Below, piece after piece: positions 27,006 through 36,325 of a stretch of 64,000 nucleotides of DNA. How positions within the stretch are numbered: position 1 is the first letter of the stretch; every line of letters starts with the position of its first letter. A program made the position numbers and the translations under genes. The DNA is from Chromohalobacter sp. 296-RDG. Its GTDB lineage: Bacteria; Pseudomonadota; Gammaproteobacteria; Pseudomonadales; Halomonadaceae. The notes under the pieces were generated by a model. The model saw nothing but the letters and a program-made list of their open reading frames with translations. It did not search any database and was not told the DNA's origin. The stretch spans positions 32,603 through 96,602 of the forward strand of contig NZ_JARANY010000009.1 in the NCBI RefSeq assembly GCF_029889885.1. Reading direction: 5' to 3'.

Positions 27006-27425
27006 ATGCCACGCATCCAAGGCGTTCTCGAAACCGCCCTCTACGTCACCGACATGGCCCGCGCCCGGGCCTTCTTCGAGAACGTGATGACGCTGTCGGC
27101 CTTCACCGCCGATCATCGTTTCACCGCGTACGAGGCCGGGCCGGGCAGCGTGTTGCTGCTGTTTCAGCAAGGCAGCACCGAGGAAACCGTAAACCTGCCG
27201 CACGGCATGGGCACCATACCGCCCCACGATGGCACCGGGCGCGTGCATCTGGCACTGGCCATCGCCCGCGACGCATTGCATGACTGGGAAGCCCAGCTCG
27301 CCGTGCACGAAATTCCCATCGAAGGCCGCACCCACTGGCCGAAAGGCGGTGAAAGCCTCTACTTCCGCGACCCGGACGGTCACCTACTGGAGCTGGCCAC
27401 ACCCGGCGTCTGGCCGAACTACTGA
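27006..27425 (+). CDS. VOC-superfamily (glyoxalase/bleomycin resistance-like) protein
   Basis: A 139-residue single-domain protein of the glyoxalase/dioxygenase fold. It has paired beta-alpha-beta-beta-beta modules, an N-terminal LETALYVTDMARARAFFENVM and a C-terminal SLYFRDPDGHLLELATPGVW, where the final Glu is the usual metal ligand. The reaction is unknown; family members include glyoxalase I, dioxygenases and antibiotic-binding proteins. The ATG follows ACGAGGAGTGAT. It lies 60 bp after the copA micro-ORF on the same strand and could be cotranscribed. Confidence 0.85.
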   Translation: MPRIQGVLETALYVTDMARARAFFENVMTLSAFTADHRFTAYEAGPGSVLLLFQQGSTEETVNLPHGMGTIPPHDGTGRVHLALAIARDALHDWEAQLAVHEIPIEGRTHWPKGGESLYFRDPDGHLLELATPGVWPNY

Positions 27426-27442
27426 GAGAAAAAAGTCAGTAC

Positions 27443-27559
27443 GACGCTACGCGTCTTGAAGAAAGAAGAGCGCCGCTACGCGGCTGGAAGAAACCTCAGG
27501 GAAACAGAATCGCTTCCGCCTCTTCCCTCTTCCCTCTTCCCTCTTCCCTCTTCCCTCTT
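27443..27559. repeat. Heptamer element 2: two 5-3-5 hairpins, GAAGA-type units, 5 x TCTTCCC
   Basis: Hairpin GACGC-TAC-GCGTC (27443-27455) is followed by TTGAAGA and AAGAAGA. A second hairpin GCCGC-TAC-GCGGC (27472-27484) is followed by TGGAAGA. After a spacer come five perfect TCTTCCC units (27521-27555) plus a partial one that runs into the recJ stop codon. TCTTCCC is the inverted form of GGGAAGA. The two hairpins differ only by a compensating A-T to C-G pair, so the fold rather than the sequence is kept. Confidence 0.9.
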
Positions 27560-29354
27560 AAACAGGTTCTGCGTGCTCGACCATCAGCTGCAATGATTCA
27601 CGACCCCGCCAGCGATTGCGCGATAACTTGTAGGCACAGCGCAGACGATCTCCGAGCCCGAACGGCGGCAGTTCGCCGGGTGTCAGGGCGCGAAACCAGA
27701 TCGCCTTGAGGCTCACCGCGCCGCACGAGAGCTCGAGCATCAGATGGTTACCCTCGGCCCCCACCGGGCGTAGCTGCTCGATGCGAAACTCGCCGTCGAA
27801 AAGCGGGGCGTCGAACTCGCGACCGTAAGGCGCCAAGCGCGCCAGTTCATCCACCGCCGCCAGCGACAGTTGCTCGGGCGTCAAGGCACCGTCGGTCAGT
27901 ACATACGGAAAAAGTTCGCGGTCACCGAGTCGTTCCTCGACCGCCGTGAGGAAGGCGTCACGAAATTCCGCCAGACGCTCGCGGGGTACGCCGATGCCCG
28001 CCGCGCCACTATGCCCACCGAAACGCGGCAACGCCTCGGGGGCCAGTTCATGCACACGCTGCAATGCATCGCGCAGGTGCAGCCCTTCTATGGAACGTCC
28101 CGAGCCAGTCAGCATGCCTGGCGCGGCGGCCGGTGTGAGCACCAGCGTAGGGCGCCCGAAGGACTGCACCAGACGCGAAGCGACGATACCCTGTACGCCG
28201 GCATGCCCATCCTCGAGGAAGACCACGATAGCCGATGCACCTTCGGCCAGCGCGTCGAGCGCCAATGTTCGGGCGCTCTCGACCATGTCCGCCTCGATCG
28301 CCTTGCGCGACTGATTGTCGGTATCCAGCACCTCGAGATGACGCCGTGCCGAGGCATCGTCGGCGGCAAGCATGAAATGCAGCGCCGCATAAGGGTCGTC
28401 GAGGCGCGAGCGTGCGTTGATGCGCGGCCCCATCTGAAAGGCCAGGGTCTCGGCATCGAAGGGCATGCTGTCGTCCCCAAGACGCTCGGCCATGACCCGC
28501 CAGCAGGCAGCCCCCATGCGGTTGATCAGCGTCAGTCCATGGCTGACCACGGCGCGGTTGGCGGGGCTCGCCCCCATCGAGACGCAATCCGCCACGGTGC
28601 CCAAGGCGACGTAGGACAGCCACGGCGATAATTTCGGGGTCGAGGGCGAGGCCACACCCTGCTCGATGAGCACCGAGCGCGTCAGTGACATGGTCAGCCA
28701 CGCCACCATGCAACCGGCGATGGTGGGATCCGGGTAATCGCAATCGCTGCGCGTGGGATTGACGGTGGCATACGCCGACGCCGGTGGCCCCGCCGTCGGC
28801 AAGGCATGATGGTCGGTGACCACGACATCGAGCCCCGCCTCACGCAGGCGCGCGATACGCGGCTCATCGGAGCTACCGCAGTCGGCGGTGATCACCAGAC
28901 CGGGTCGTGGCGACAATGCCAGGGTGCGCTCCACCAGCGGCAAACTGATGCCGTAGCCATCGAAGATACGGTGGCCGATCAAGCTGTGCAGCTTGTGCAT
29001 CGGTACACCGAATAGCTCGTTCAGAGTCCGCAGGATGACGACGTGCGAGGTAATGCCGTCGACATCGTAGTCGGTCAAGATGCCGATATGCTCGCCCTCG
29101 GCCACCGCCAGGGCGATCCGCTCGGCGGCACGGCGCGCGTCCTGCAGACGCTCGGGATGCGCCAGATAGCGCAGGCTGGGGTCGATCAGCGATGCGATAT
29201 CATCCGTGTAGTCATGCAGACGCCCGGCCAGTATCCGCGCCTGCAGTTCGCTGAGCCCGGCCGACTGCGCGCGGCGGTAGACACCCTCATCACGCGGACG
29301 CGACAAGATACGACGGTTCAGTAGGTGTTGCGGATCATGCTCAGCTACTGACAC
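27558..29354 (-). CDS. recJ: single-stranded-DNA-specific exonuclease RecJ
   Basis: A 598-residue 5'-to-3' ssDNA exonuclease acting in RecF recombination and mismatch repair. The DHH-superfamily core shows the metal-binding ILTDYDVDGITS, ITADCGSS and VVVTDHHALP. The DHHA1 segment has RFGGHSGAAGIGV, and an OB-fold follows near the C-terminus (about 470-590). The length equals the usual form. The start is a GTG at 29354 preceded by GAGGAG. It is last in the xerD-dsbC-hom-thrC-recJ gene string. Confidence 0.96.
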   Translation of the reverse strand: MSVAEHDPQHLLNRRILSRPRDEGVYRRAQSAGLSELQARILAGRLHDYTDDIASLIDPSLRYLAHPERLQDARRAAERIALAVAEGEHIGILTDYDVDGITSHVVILRTLNELFGVPMHKLHSLIGHRIFDGYGISLPLVERTLALSPRPGLVITADCGSSDEPRIARLREAGLDVVVTDHHALPTAGPPASAYATVNPTRSDCDYPDPTIAGCMVAWLTMSLTRSVLIEQGVASPSTPKLSPWLSYVALGTVADCVSMGASPANRAVVSHGLTLINRMGAACWRVMAERLGDDSMPFDAETLAFQMGPRINARSRLDDPYAALHFMLAADDASARRHLEVLDTDNQSRKAIEADMVESARTLALDALAEGASAIVVFLEDGHAGVQGIVASRLVQSFGRPTLVLTPAAAPGMLTGSGRSIEGLHLRDALQRVHELAPEALPRFGGHSGAAGIGVPRERLAEFRDAFLTAVEERLGDRELFPYVLTDGALTPEQLSLAAVDELARLAPYGREFDAPLFDGEFRIEQLRPVGAEGNHLMLELSCGAVSLKAIWFRALTPGELPPFGLGDRLRCAYKLSRNRWRGRESLQLMVEHAEPV

Positions 29355-29423
29355 GAATGACTCCTCGGGAGACGGCGGTATGGCAAACCGGGACGTCGCG
29401 GATCACCACGACGCCATGGAACG

Positions 29424-30812
29424 TCAGCGGCGCTGTTCGGCGACGAAGGCTTGCACGGCCTCGAGCTCGGCCGGCAGCACCGTGTAGTGCTCTTCACGCT
29501 CGAGCAAGCCGGCCATGTGTACGGGCAGCGGCACGCCCTCGAAACCCGCCTGGAGCACCGCATCGGCGAACTTGGCCGGATGCGCGGTCGCCAGGGTGAT
29601 CATCGGCGTCGCGGCATCCGCGCGAACACGCTCGGCAGCGCGATAGCCCGTCGCGGTATGCGGGTCGAGTAGTTCCTTGGTACGCCCATGCGCCTCGCGG
29701 ATCACCTCGAGAATGGTGTCGTCATCCACGCTGTGGCTGGCGAACTTCTCGCGCAGCTTGGCGAGCGGTGCCTCGGCGAGTACCGCCGGCTCGTGCTGGA
29801 AGCGCGCGAGCAGATCGCGCACGGCGTCGCCATCGCGATCGTAAGCCTCGAACAGCAAGCGTTCGAAGTTCGACGACACCACGATATCCATCGACGGTGC
29901 CAGAGTTTCCTTGAGCGCCTGCTTGGAGAAGTCGTTGTCGGCCAGAGTGCGATGCAGGATGTCGTTGGCATTGGTCGCGACGACGAACTGCTTGACCGGC
30001 AATCCCATGCGATAGGCCACGTAGCCGGCGAAGACATTGCCGAAGTTGGCCGAGGGCACGCAGAAGCTCACCTCGCGATGCGGCGCGCCCAACGCCACCG
30101 CAGAGGCCACGTAATAGACCACCTGCGCCATGATGCGCGCCCAATTGATGGAATTGACCGCCACCAGACGCGTGCCGTTCAGAAACGCTTGATCGGCGAA
30201 GCTTGCCTTGACCATCGCCTGGGCATCGTCGAAGTCGCCCTCGATGGCGATGTTGAAGACGTTGTCAGCCAGCACCGAGGTCATCTGTCGACGCTGCACC
30301 TCGGATACACGATTATGCGGATGCAGGATGAAGATATCGAGGTTGTCGCAATGCCGACAGCCTTCGATCGCCGCCGATCCGGTATCCCCGGACGTCGCGC
30401 CCATGATTACCGCCCGCTCGCCACGCTTGGCCAGGAAGTGATCGAGGATGCGCCCCAGCAGTTGCAGAGCGACATCCTTGAACGCCAGCGTCGGACCGTG
30501 GAAAAGCTCGAGCAGGAAATGGTTGCTGGCGAGCTGGTTGAGCGGCACCACCGCCTCGTGGCTAAAGGCGGCATAGGCATCGGTGACGAGGCCTCGGAAG
30601 GTCTCGTCGTCGATCTCGCCACCGACGAAGGGCTTCATCACGCGAAACGCGATCTCGGCATAGGAAAGCCCCGCCATTGCCTCGAGATCCTCCGTCGAGA
30701 GTGCAGGAATCGTCTCCGGCACGTAGAGACCGCCATCGCTAGCCATCCCGGTCAGCACCACTTCTTCGAAACTCAGCGCCGGCGCCTGGCCGCGCGTACT
30801 GATATAACGCAT
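29424..30812 (-). CDS. thrC: threonine synthase
   Basis: A 462-residue PLP enzyme converting O-phosphohomoserine to threonine. The N-terminus MRYISTRGQAPALSFEEVVLTGMASDGGLYVPE is diagnostic. The PLP lysine lies in LELFHGPTLAFKDVALQLLG, and ATSGDTGSAAIEG is the phosphate loop. The start is an ATG at 30812 with GGAG 7 nt upstream; the adjacent ATG at 30815 is an alternative. It is downstream of hom, with the heptamer element 30832-30893 between them in the transcript. Confidence 0.96.
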   Translation of the reverse strand: MRYISTRGQAPALSFEEVVLTGMASDGGLYVPETIPALSTEDLEAMAGLSYAEIAFRVMKPFVGGEIDDETFRGLVTDAYAAFSHEAVVPLNQLASNHFLLELFHGPTLAFKDVALQLLGRILDHFLAKRGERAVIMGATSGDTGSAAIEGCRHCDNLDIFILHPHNRVSEVQRRQMTSVLADNVFNIAIEGDFDDAQAMVKASFADQAFLNGTRLVAVNSINWARIMAQVVYYVASAVALGAPHREVSFCVPSANFGNVFAGYVAYRMGLPVKQFVVATNANDILHRTLADNDFSKQALKETLAPSMDIVVSSNFERLLFEAYDRDGDAVRDLLARFQHEPAVLAEAPLAKLREKFASHSVDDDTILEVIREAHGRTKELLDPHTATGYRAAERVRADAATPMITLATAHPAKFADAVLQAGFEGVPLPVHMAGLLEREEHYTVLPAELEAVQAFVAEQRR

Positions 30813-30831
30813 CATTCCACTCCGTGGGTCT

Positions 30832-30893
30832 CGAGCCACGAGCTACGAGCCACGAACTCTTGATTGCTCGCCGCTCGCAGCCCGAAGCTCGCG
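30832..30893. repeat. Heptamer element 3: 4 CGAGCNN units, 6-bp spacer, 4 inverted units
   Basis: Left arm: CGAGCCA, CGAGCTA, CGAGCCA, CGAACTC. Spacer: TTGATT. Right arm: GCTCGCC, GCTCGCA, GCCCGAA, GCTCGCG, which is the inverted NNCGAGC pattern. It occupies nearly all the hom-thrC gap, ending 7 bp before the hom stop and starting about 20 bp before the thrC start, so it would be transcribed as a large imperfect hairpin. Confidence 0.85.
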
Positions 30894-30900
30894 GCCGATG

Positions 30901-32223
30901 TTATTCCTGCTCGTCGAGGGCTTCGACACGAATCCGGGTCACCGGACCGGCAATATCGGCCAGCGATTCGAGCTGACGGATCGCCTCGTTCATGTGCTGC
31001 TCGCGGGTGCGATGCGTCATCAGGATGATGGGCACCAGCTCACCTTCGGTGGCTTCCTTCTGGATGATCGCCTCGATGGAAATGCCCTGCTCGGAGAGGA
31101 TCGTCGCCACTCGCGCCAGTACGCCCGGACGGTCCACCGCCAGCAGACGCAGGTAATAAGCGGTGACAATGTCCTCCATGGGCAGGATCGGCAACGAGCC
31201 GTCGGCCTCGTCAATACCGCTGAAGGCGAGATACGGCACACGGTAATGGTGCTCGGTGGTGATGTCGCGAGCCACATCCAGCAGGTCGGCGACCACCGCC
31301 GAGGCCGTGGGTTCAGCCCCCGCGCCGGCGCCATAGTAAAGCGTCGGCCCAACGGCATCGCCCATCACCGCGATGGCATTCTTCACGCCATGCACGCTGG
31401 CCAGCAAGCGCTCCTTGGGAATCAAGGTCGGGTGCACGCGAAGCTCGAGGCCCTTCTCGGTGCGCTTGGAAAGCCCCAGGTGCTTGATGATGTAGCCCAA
31501 CTGGTCGGCCTGCTCGACATCCTCGGCGGTGACCCGCGAAATACCTTCCGTGTAGGCCTTGTCGAACTGAAGCGGTACGCCAAAGGCAATCGAAGCCAAG
31601 ATGGTCAGCTTGTGGGCGGCGTCGATACCCTCGACATCGAAGGTCGGATCGGCTTCGGCATAACCCAGTGCCTGCGCTTCGGCGAGCACGTCATCGAAGG
31701 CGCGGCCTTCATCACGCATGTGGGTCAGAATGTAGTTGCCGGTGCCGTTGATGATACCGGCGAGCCATTGAATGCGGTTGGCACCCAGGCCTTCACGCAG
31801 CGACTTGATCACCGGGATGCCGCCGGCCACGGCTGCCTCGAAGGCCACGATCACGCCCTTCTCGTGCGCGGCCTGGAAGATTTCGTTGCCGTGCACGGCG
31901 ATCAGCGCCTTGTTGGCGGTGACCACATGTTTGCCGTTCTCGATGGCAGTCATCACCAGCTCACGGGCCACATCGTAGCCGCCGATCAACTCGACCAGCA
32001 CATCGACATCGGGGTTGCGTGCCACCTCGAAGACATCGCGGGTGACCTTGACCCCGGCGGTTTCGCATTGCGGGTTATCGCGACGCGTACCGACCTGCTC
32101 GACGATAATCGGCCGACTGGCGCGACGGGCGATATCGTCCGCATTGCGCGTCAACACATTGAAGGTACCGCCACCCACGGTCCCTAACCCACAGATACCC
32201 ACTCTCACCGGTTTCAACGTCAC
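30901..32223 (-). CDS. hom: homoserine dehydrogenase
   Basis: A 440-residue NAD(P)-dependent enzyme reducing aspartate semialdehyde to homoserine, the branch to threonine and methionine. It has the N-terminal Rossmann loop GICGLGTVGGGT, the catalytic region ANKALIAVHGNEIF and AAVAGGIPVIKSLREGL. A C-terminal ACT domain (about 350-425, RLLAVDRPGVLARVATILSEQGISIEAI) indicates threonine feedback control. The start is a GTG at 32223 after AAGGGGAGC. It is followed by thrC. Confidence 0.96.
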   Translation of the reverse strand: MTLKPVRVGICGLGTVGGGTFNVLTRNADDIARRASRPIIVEQVGTRRDNPQCETAGVKVTRDVFEVARNPDVDVLVELIGGYDVARELVMTAIENGKHVVTANKALIAVHGNEIFQAAHEKGVIVAFEAAVAGGIPVIKSLREGLGANRIQWLAGIINGTGNYILTHMRDEGRAFDDVLAEAQALGYAEADPTFDVEGIDAAHKLTILASIAFGVPLQFDKAYTEGISRVTAEDVEQADQLGYIIKHLGLSKRTEKGLELRVHPTLIPKERLLASVHGVKNAIAVMGDAVGPTLYYGAGAGAEPTASAVVADLLDVARDITTEHHYRVPYLAFSGIDEADGSLPILPMEDIVTAYYLRLLAVDRPGVLARVATILSEQGISIEAIIQKEATEGELVPIILMTHRTREQHMNEAIRQLESLADIAGPVTRIRVEALDEQE

Positions 32224-32301
32224 GCTCCCCTTGCTCAGTGTATGTGTCCAGCGTACCTCCTGCGCCTAGCGTCGGAGGTCATCATATTTATCGTCGCTCG
32301 G

Positions 32302-33036
32302 TCATTCCTTGATGCCGAGCATCGACGCCAGCCGCTCGGCCGGCACGTACCCCGGCACCATGCGGCCATTCGGCAACACGATGGCAGGCGTTCCTTGAAT
32401 TCCCAGTTCACGCCCCAGTGCATACTGCTCGGCCACCGGCGCCTCGCACTGCGCCGTAGCCTCCGGAGTTCCTCCGCGCATCGCGGCGGTGAGCGCTTCG
32501 GTGGCATTGTCGGCGCACCAGGCCTGGCTCAGCACGCGTGCCGCCTCGGCGTCGACACCGGCACGCGGAAAGGCCAGATAGTCTACCTCGATTCCCATCT
32601 GATTGAGACGGGGGACTTCCTTATGCAACTTTTGGCAATAAGGACACGAGGTATCAGTAAAGACGGTAATGCGCGCCTTGACCTCGCCGGCAGGCTTGTA
32701 GATGACGCGCTCATCCTCGGGGACGTTATCGAGACGCGACTGGCGGCGTTCGTTGGCGGCACGCTCGGTCAAGTTGACCATCTGCCCGTCACGGTTTCGA
32801 TACAGGTCACCGACCACCATGTATTCCCCATCGGCGTCTGTATACAGGGTCTCGCCGCTCTCGAGGCGCACCTCATAGAGCCCCGATAACGGCGACTCCT
32901 CGATCGATGCCACTGGCATCGGCTGCCCGTTGTGGGTCAGCTTGGCGGCCAGCCCCTCGGGGGGCGCAGCAAGGCTTAGCGGCGCGGCCATAAGGGCCAA
33001 GGCGCCCCCCATGACGGACAATACGGCTCTAGACAT
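32302..33036 (-). CDS. dsbC: thiol:disulfide interchange protein DsbC
   Basis: A 244-residue periplasmic disulfide isomerase. A signal peptide (to about residue 24, LSLAA) is followed by the DsbC dimerisation domain and a thioredoxin fold with the active site CPYC at 131-134 (TDTSCPYCQKLH). QGTPAIVLPNG carries the cis-proline. A second pair (C in QAWCADN, C in AQCEAP) is probably the structural disulfide. The ATG at 33036 follows AGAGG and lies 2 bp after the xerD stop. Confidence 0.94.
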   Translation of the reverse strand: MSRAVLSVMGGALALMAAPLSLAAPPEGLAAKLTHNGQPMPVASIEESPLSGLYEVRLESGETLYTDADGEYMVVGDLYRNRDGQMVNLTERAANERRQSRLDNVPEDERVIYKPAGEVKARITVFTDTSCPYCQKLHKEVPRLNQMGIEVDYLAFPRAGVDAEAARVLSQAWCADNATEALTAAMRGGTPEATAQCEAPVAEQYALGRELGIQGTPAIVLPNGRMVPGYVPAERLASMLGIKE

Positions 33037-33038
33037 AA

Positions 33039-33926
33039 TCAACCTCTAGGATGATGTTGGGCGTGCAGCGCTTCCAGACGCGCTTGAGCCACCTGGGTAT
33101 AGATTTGCGTGGTCGACAGGTCACTATGACCCAGCAACATCTGTACGACACGCAGATTGGCCCCATGATTCAACAAGTGCGTCGCGAATGCATGGCGCAG
33201 CGTGTGCGGCGAGAGAGGCTTGTCGATACCGGCCACCACAGCATGTCTCTTAATACGATGCCAGAACGTCTGGCGGGTCATGAACCCATCATGGCGCCCG
33301 GGAAACAAGGGCGGTCGGGTCGGATCGTTCATCAAGTCCCCACGCCCTTGACGCAGGTAGCGTTCGAGCCACGCGGCCGCCTCCTCGCCCAACGGGACCA
33401 GGCGCTCCTTATCGCCCTTGCCGAGCACGCGCAACACACCTTGACGCAAGTTGACCGCATCCACCGTCAAACCGATCAGTTCAGAGATACGCAGGCCGCA
33501 GCCATATAACACTTCGAGCATGGTGCGATCGCGCAGTCCTAGTGGCGTATCCGAGTCAGGCGCCTCAAGCAGACGCTCGACCTCAGCTTCATCCAGAGTG
33601 TTGGGCAATTTGGCGACGGCTTTGGGAGCACGCGCTTCGGCCAGGGGGGCATGGGCGATATGCCCTTCGGCCAGCGCCCAACGGTAAAAGCGCCGCAGAC
33701 AAGATAACAGACGCGCTACCGAGCGGGGATGGTAGTGATCGCGACGCGCCGTCAGAAATGTCTCCAAGGCGTCTTCCCCGGGAGCCAGTAGACGCTCGCT
33801 GCGCGACGCGAGGTGCGCCAGCCAGGCGTCCAGATCGCGACGATAGGCATCCAGCGTATGCCGACTCAGCCCGCGCTCCAGCCAGAGCCCATCGAGAAAA
33901 GCATCACGCCACTTGAAATCATCCAC
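33039..33926 (-). CDS. xerD: site-specific tyrosine recombinase XerD
   Basis: A 295-residue recombinase that, with XerC, resolves chromosome dimers at dif under FtsK control. The N-terminal SAM-like core-binding domain (FLDGLWLERGLSRHTLDAYRRDL) precedes the catalytic domain. The catalytic set is R (YGCGLRISEL), K (LGKGDKERLVPL), HxxR (SPHTLRHAFATHLL), H (LLGHSDLSTTQ) and the nucleophile Y (IYTQV). The start is a GTG at 33926 with GGAGG upstream; the longer frame lacks a good site and would run into the rplS terminator. Confidence 0.95.
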   Translation of the reverse strand: MDDFKWRDAFLDGLWLERGLSRHTLDAYRRDLDAWLAHLASRSERLLAPGEDALETFLTARRDHYHPRSVARLLSCLRRFYRWALAEGHIAHAPLAEARAPKAVAKLPNTLDEAEVERLLEAPDSDTPLGLRDRTMLEVLYGCGLRISELIGLTVDAVNLRQGVLRVLGKGDKERLVPLGEEAAAWLERYLRQGRGDLMNDPTRPPLFPGRHDGFMTRQTFWHRIKRHAVVAGIDKPLSPHTLRHAFATHLLNHGANLRVVQMLLGHSDLSTTQIYTQVAQARLEALHAQHHPRG

Positions 33927-33965
33927 TGATTCTGCCCTCCCCGCGTCGTCTGTGCCCGCCCCATA

Positions 33966-34000
33966 TGCAAAAACCCCGCAAGCCAAGGGCCCGCGGGGTT
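33966..34000 (-). terminator. rho-independent terminator of the rpsP-rimM-trmD-rplS operon
   Basis: On the minus strand an 8-bp stem AACCCCGC/GCGGGGTT with a 13-nt loop is followed by a T-run (GGTTTTTGC), 59 bp after the rplS stop. Confidence 0.88.
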
Positions 34001-34058
34001 CTCGTCGAGCGCACTCCAAAGAGAGCGCTCATGACGTCTCGACGACGCCGCAAGCCGC

Positions 34059-34418
34059 TTAACGAGTCAGCTTTTCCTTGATGCGAGCGGACTTGCCGCT
34101 ACGCTCACGGAGGTAGTACAGCTTGGCCTGACGCACGTCACCGCGACGCTTGACCGCAATGGAATCGACCAAAGGGCTATATGTCTGGAAGGTACGCTCG
34201 ACGCCAACACCATGGGAAACCTTGCGCACAGTGAAGGCGGAGTTGAGCCCACGATTGCGCTTGCCGATCACAACGCCTTCGAAGGCCTGCAGACGCTCGC
34301 GGTTACCTTCCACGACCTTGACCTGAACGGTCACGGTATCGCCCGGCGAGAATTCCGGAACGTTCTTGCTCATCTGCTCGGTTTCGAGCGCCTGGATCAC
34401 TTTGTTCTTGCTGCTCAT
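34059..34418 (-). CDS. rplS: 50S ribosomal protein L19
   Basis: A 119-residue large-subunit protein at the interface with the 30S subunit. It contains [29 protein letters not shown] and the signature [19 protein letters not shown], and has the usual length. It is last in the rpsP-rimM-trmD-rplS operon, 108 bp after trmD, with a strong terminator beyond it. Confidence 0.98.
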   Translation of the reverse strand: MSSKNKVIQALETEQMSKNVPEFSPGDTVTVQVKVVEGNRERLQAFEGVVIGKRNRGLNSAFTVRKVSHGVGVERTFQTYSPLVDSIAVKRRGDVRQAKLYYLRERSGKSARIKEKLTR

Positions 34419-34526
34419 GACTAAACTCCTTGATATTTGGATGATCGACTCTTCCTGTGTCGAGAGCCGATCGTGATCCCGGCGTCGCGAAACGCAGGAA
34501 TCGACGTTGTGGGTGACGCGCGGCGC

Positions 34527-35330
34527 TCATTCATCGAGCAACCATCGCTCCTCCGTCCTACCGACGTGCTGACTCGTGGCATGTTCCGCGATGAACTCGT
34601 CAAGCAATTGTTGCTGCTCGCGATCCAGAGCGCGACCTTCAAGAAGGTCCGGTCGCCTGAGCCAGGTGCGTCCAAGGGACTGCTTCAGCCGCCAGCGGCG
34701 AATCGCCGCGTGGTTGCCGCTAAGCAGGATGTCCGGCACGCCACGCCCATCGATCGTCTCGGGGCGCGTGTAGTGCGGGCAATCCAGAAGCCCCTCGCTA
34801 AAGGAATCCTCGAGTGCCGAATCACCATGGCCAAGCACGCCCGGCACCAGCCGGGAGACGGCATCGACCATCACCATGGCCGGCAATTCACCACCGCTGA
34901 GCACATAATCGCCGATCGACCATTCTTCGTCGATATCGGCATCGACCACTCGCTCGTCGATGCCTTCGTAACGACCAGCGATGACGATCAGCGCCTCCAG
35001 GTCGGCCAGCTCCCGCACACCACGTTGATCGAGCCGCCGCCCCTGGGGCGACAGATAAACCACGCGTGTACACTCTGGCGCACAACCACGGCGCTCGGCG
35101 TCGCGGCGTGCCTCGGCGATAGCGGGTCGCAACGTGTCGACCTTCATCAGCATGCCGGGGCCACCGCCATAGGGCCGATCATCCACCGTGCGGTGCTTAT
35201 CCATGGCGTAATCCCGGGGATTCCAGAAATCCACCACTAGCAATCCCTGGTCGACGGCACGCCCCGTTACGCCGTAACGAGTGATCGCCTCAAACATATC
35301 TGGGAACAGGGAGACAACACCAATCCACAC
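34527..35330 (-). CDS. trmD: tRNA (guanine37-N1)-methyltransferase
   Basis: A 267-residue SPOUT-class enzyme that makes m1G37 in tRNAs reading CNN codons and so prevents frameshifting. It starts [16 protein letters not shown], contains [10 protein letters not shown] and the trefoil-knot SAM site ([26 protein letters not shown]), and ends in the usual basic C-terminal domain. It lies between rimM and rplS. Confidence 0.98.
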   Translation of the reverse strand: MWIGVVSLFPDMFEAITRYGVTGRAVDQGLLVVDFWNPRDYAMDKHRTVDDRPYGGGPGMLMKVDTLRPAIAEARRDAERRGCAPECTRVVYLSPQGRRLDQRGVRELADLEALIVIAGRYEGIDERVVDADIDEEWSIGDYVLSGGELPAMVMVDAVSRLVPGVLGHGDSALEDSFSEGLLDCPHYTRPETIDGRGVPDILLSGNHAAIRRWRLKQSLGRTWLRRPDLLEGRALDREQQQLLDEFIAEHATSQHVGRTEERWLLDE

Positions 35331-35368
35331 GGCTTCATCACTCGGCCAGTGACACCCAAGATACGGCG

Positions 35369-35923
35369 TCAGAATTCAGAATCCCAATCCACTGTCATAC
35401 GCCCGGCACCGAGATCCACCTCGCGGATCACGCCATCGGGCAGAAACGGTATCAACCGCTCTCGGTCATCGAGACTCGCCTCACTAGGCTGGATCACCAA
35501 CACGTCGTTGGCACCCGTCTCGAAGAGATAATCTACTTGCCCCAGACACTCACCAGATAGCGTCTCGACCCGCAGGCCTTCGAGCTGATACCAGTAATAA
35601 TCGCCCGGCGCGAGCGCCGGCAATGCCTGCGTGGGCAGGAGAATATCCGCGCCGGCCCAACGTTCGGCCAGTTCACGGCTCGAGATGCCTTCCAGGCTGG
35701 CGACCAGCCCTTTGCCATGGGGACGCCCTTGGCTCAACTTGCACTCGAAGTGCTCGCCGCGCAGTGACAACACCCATTCGGCATGCTCGAAGATGCCCTC
35801 GATGGGGCTGGTGTACGAATACACCCTCAACCACCCTTTCACGCCGTAGGGACTGGTCAGGCGACCAAGCACCACGTGCTCGTCGTCTTGCGCCGCATCG
35901 GCGCGACCGGTCTCGTGCGACAT
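35369..35923 (-). CDS. rimM: 16S rRNA processing/30S assembly factor RimM
   Basis: A 184-residue ribosome maturation factor needed for 30S head assembly around S19. The N-terminal barrel ([22 protein letters not shown]) and the PRC-barrel C-terminal domain ([37 protein letters not shown]) are both present. The ATG at 35923 ([12 protein letters not shown]) is preferred over an upstream start that overlaps rpsP. It is 14 bp downstream of rpsP. Confidence 0.96.
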   Translation of the reverse strand: MSHETGRADAAQDDEHVVLGRLTSPYGVKGWLRVYSYTSPIEGIFEHAEWVLSLRGEHFECKLSQGRPHGKGLVASLEGISSRELAERWAGADILLPTQALPALAPGDYYWYQLEGLRVETLSGECLGQVDYLFETGANDVLVIQPSEASLDDRERLIPFLPDGVIREVDLGAGRMTVDWDSEF

Positions 35924-35937
35924 AGCGGGTAGTGCAC

Positions 35938-36189
35938 TCACGCTTGCTGCTTGCGTGCTTCTTTCAGCAACTCGGCGACGCGGTCGGAGAGCTGGGCACC
36001 CAGACCCTGCCAATGCTCGGCACGCTCGAGATCGACGCGTAGGCGCTCTTCCTGACCACGGGCTACCGGGTTGAAGAAGCCGATACGCTCGATGAAACGG
36101 CCGTCGCGAGACTTACGCGAATCGCTGACGGCGAGGTGATAAAAGGGACGCTTCTTGGCGCCACCACGGGCCAAACGGATGGTAACCAT
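35938..36189 (-). CDS. rpsP: 30S ribosomal protein S16
   Basis: An 83-residue small-subunit protein, [20 protein letters not shown] with [19 protein letters not shown], the diagnostic S16 sequence. It is first gene of the rpsP-rimM-trmD-rplS operon, with its promoter in the ffh-rpsP gap. Confidence 0.98.
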   Translation of the reverse strand: MVTIRLARGGAKKRPFYHLAVSDSRKSRDGRFIERIGFFNPVARGQEERLRVDLERAEHWQGLGAQLSDRVAELLKEARKQQA

Positions 36190-36269
36190 GCGCTATAATC
36201 CTACGGTTGAAGTTTTACGTTACGCCACGGACTGTCGCGGCGGGCACGACCCACCTGCGAAGATGCAGC

Positions 36270-36298
36270 ATTCTACGGAAAAAGGCTCGTATTGGAAA
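36270..36298 (-). promoter_or_regulatory. candidate sigma-70 promoter of the rpsP operon
   Basis: On the minus strand TTTCCA and TAGAAT are 17 bp apart, about 80 bp upstream of rpsP. The same segment can fold GGAAAAGG with CCTTTTTCC (36277-36306), which may be the ffh terminator overlapping the promoter. Confidence 0.45.
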
Positions 36299-36325
36299 CC
36301 TTTTCCTTGACAACGGAAGACGTTA

